From Amoeboradix gromovi (taxonomy: Eukaryota > Sanchytriomycota > Sanchytriomycetes > Sanchytriales > Sanchytriaceae), in contig JADGIF010000168.1 in NCBI GenBank assembly GCA_018985225.1, positions 1-16,226 on the forward strand: 16,226 bases of DNA. The letters are read 5' to 3'. How positions within the stretch are numbered: the first letter of the stretch is position 1; each line of letters opens with the position of its first letter. Below the pieces are notes generated by a model that was not told where the DNA came from, made no database searches, and saw nothing but the letters and a program-made list of their open reading frames with translations. Of this stretch, positions 15,111 to 16,226 are shown in pieces. Made by a program: the position numbers and the translations under genes.

Positions 15111-15878
15111 ATGTCATCAAATTTAATGGATGGCACAAATATCATAGAATGGCATATTGATGGATGGTTTAAAGGAAGCTTCTGTGCGCTAGCAGGGTTA
15201 TCACTGTTTTTAGCTATACCTGGAATATTTGAGAGAAGCGGAAGCAGTATATTAAACGTCATTTTAGTCTTTTTCACGTCGATTGCAGTTTCCATAAGAC
15301 CCACACGAATGGTATACATATCAAAGCAGTGCTACACTATCTCGTTACTGTATTGGTCAACGAACTCGGTGTTTATGGGGCTATTGTTTTGCTATTTTGG
15401 ATTACGTTTTGAAAATGTACAAAAGGTGTTCTACTTCATCGGAAGTATTGTAACAGTCTCATCCATTACTTCCTTGTTGGGTTACCACAACTACTGTCCA
15501 AATGGTATGCTGATGGATGAATACTTTGATGTTTCTACTTCTTATCATGGAGCTACTCTAGCTCTGAGCTCATGTTTCTCCATTTATATTATGGTTAAAG
15601 AATTTAAAGGTAAATTAGTTATCGAAGAAGACAAAAGACTTACTCGGATCCACTTGCTAAGTGTCGCTACCCTTTATATTTCAGCAGTTCTCGCATTGCT
15701 TACTAGCGTGTTCTCATTTACTTCCTTTATGAACCTTAGAATTCTCTGCATGTTTTCCTCCATATATGCTGTTACTATATCCCAACTTTCAATGCTACTA
15801 TATAAATCATTAAAACAAGATACCGCAGTTATCGGCAAAACAAGCCCAAGTCCATCTAACAATAGACTAAACAAATAA
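15111..15878 (+). CDS. orphan seven-helix membrane protein
   Basis: 255 residues with seven hydrophobic helices at about 22-40, 46-63, 75-98, 105-124, 147-163, 180-203 and 208-231, and a short hydrophilic tail of about 24 residues rich in Ser/Pro/Asn. The N-terminus (about 20 residues) has no signal peptide. The loop between helices 4 and 5 carries a Y-C-P-N-G-M segment. I recognise no receptor or transporter motif (no DRY/NPxxY), so calling it a receptor would be unsupported. The helix count and loop lengths could equally fit a small transporter or a TMEM-type protein. The ATG at 15111 lies 51 bp after the MMADHC stop. Confidence 0.65.
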   Translation: MSSNLMDGTNIIEWHIDGWFKGSFCALAGLSLFLAIPGIFERSGSSILNVILVFFTSIAVSIRPTRMVYISKQCYTISLLYWSTNSVFMGLLFCYFGLRFENVQKVFYFIGSIVTVSSITSLLGYHNYCPNGMLMDEYFDVSTSYHGATLALSSCFSIYIMVKEFKGKLVIEEDKRLTRIHLLSVATLYISAVLALLTSVFSFTSFMNLRILCMFSSIYAVTISQLSMLLYKSLKQDTAVIGKTSPSPSNNRLNK

Positions 15879-15879
15879 A
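15874..15879 (+). terminator. poly(A) signal overlapping the seven-helix gene's stop
   Basis: AATAAA contains TAA (15876-15878). Confidence 0.6.
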
Positions 15880-15960
15880 TTTAACATACTCATGAGCAAG
15901 CCTATGGTCGTCGCTAACACTTTTCTCTAACAATTACATAATCTCTACGTAAAGCAGACC

Positions 15961-16184
15961 ATGGGGTAAGTGGCGACTAACAAGAATAATTGAGCTATTG
16001 CATGTCAAAAACATCAACACAATGGCTGCAAATTTTGTTTTACATTCGAGACATCAAATATGAAAACTGGACTAACTTTCTGTAACAACTTGGAACATTA
16101 TTTCAGCTTTATTAATTTTATGGATTTAAGAGGCGAGTGGACATTCAGCTAGTTGCGGAGTTGACGAGTATGAAAGGAAAATAA
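15961..16184 (+). CDS. candidate small gene with two very short introns
   Basis: Speculative. An ATG at 15961 is followed after GG by a perfect donor GTAAGT (15966), a GACTAAC branch-like box and TTGAG ending at 15994, giving a 29-nt intron. Splicing joins ATGGG to a frame reading G-Y-C-M-S-K-T-S-T-Q-W, then LQILFYIRDIKYENWTNFL, open to 16081. There GTAACA begins a second possible intron. With the TTTCAG acceptor (16106, 25 nt) the protein ends at TAG 16150-16152, 30 nt before AATAAA. With the weaker AAGAG acceptor (16132, 51 nt) it ends at TAA 16182-16184 inside AATAAA. Either way the product is about 45-47 residues, of no recognised family. The downstream region is cut by the window edge. 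Confidence 0.28.
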
Positions 16185-16185
16185 A
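16180..16185 (+). terminator. poly(A)-like AATAAA near the right edge
   Basis: It overlaps a TAA at 16182-16184, the pattern typical of gene ends here, and suggests that a plus-strand gene ends at this point. Confidence 0.35.
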
Positions 16186-16226
16186 TATTCTGTACAGCTA
16201 TTCTCTTACTCTTTCATCCAATCTTT

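Noticed and set aside
15111-15878. Calling the seven-helix protein a G-protein-coupled receptor
   Set aside because: There is no DRY or NPxxY motif or conserved disulphide pattern; helix number alone is not enough.
1-16226. Search for tRNA, rRNA, CRISPR, transposon ends or long repeats
   Set aside because: No paired tRNA box sequences, rRNA-like stretches, spaced repeats or transposase motifs were seen in any spacer by eye.

Overview
The window looks like nuclear DNA from a small, AT-rich eukaryotic genome with dense genes and very few introns. The gene set points to a flagellated, early-diverging fungus or close relative (chytrid, rozellid or aphelid grade). A PacC/Rim101-type three-finger transcription factor is the most fungus-like gene. 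A RIB43A homologue (a protein of ciliary doublet microtubules) implies a flagellated stage. An MMADHC (CblD) homologue implies vitamin B12 handling, which most fungi have lost. COQ8 and an AIF-type oxidoreductase imply a respiring mitochondrion. The organism assignment is an inference; no rRNA or organelle sequence is present to test it.

Layout. The last 24 codons of an unknown gene enter from the left edge (3-77, +). A membrane-anchored GH37 trehalase (140-1831, +) converges on a PAN/apple-like single-pass surface protein (1943-2866, -). That gene diverges from signal peptidase subunit SPC1/SPCS1 (3097-3342, +), which is followed by the Rim101/PacC-like factor (3445-4407, +) and RIB43A (4465-5475, +). 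RIB43A converges, 29 bp apart, on a Rieske plus FAD/NAD oxidoreductase of AIFM3 type (5505-7229, -). After a 561-bp gap there is a tight minus-strand trio: a leucine-rich-repeat protein with a possible decayed guanylate-kinase tail (7791-8876), an unrecognised basic protein (8919-9290) and an eight-helix membrane protein (9343-10380). A 1.2-kb gap precedes a plus-strand run: COQ8 (11586-13289), the SUMO-conjugating enzyme UBC9 (13383-13874), an unrecognised 91-residue helical protein (14022-14297), MMADHC (14523-15059) and an orphan seven-helix membrane protein (15111-15878). At the right edge there is a weakly supported small gene that would need two very short introns (15961-16184).

The genes do not form one pathway. 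Shared themes are mitochondrial and cofactor metabolism (COQ8, AIFM3-like, MMADHC), flagellum (RIB43A, perhaps the LRR protein), and secretory or surface proteins (trehalase, PAN protein, SPC1, membrane proteins).

The most striking feature is at gene ends. In ten of the fourteen better-supported gene ends the stop codon TAA shares bases with an AATAAA poly(A) signal. In two more the signal abuts the stop or lies 2 nt past it, so 3' UTRs should be only a couple of dozen bases long. The rule also helps choose reading frames for the partial gene at the left edge and the candidate at the right edge.
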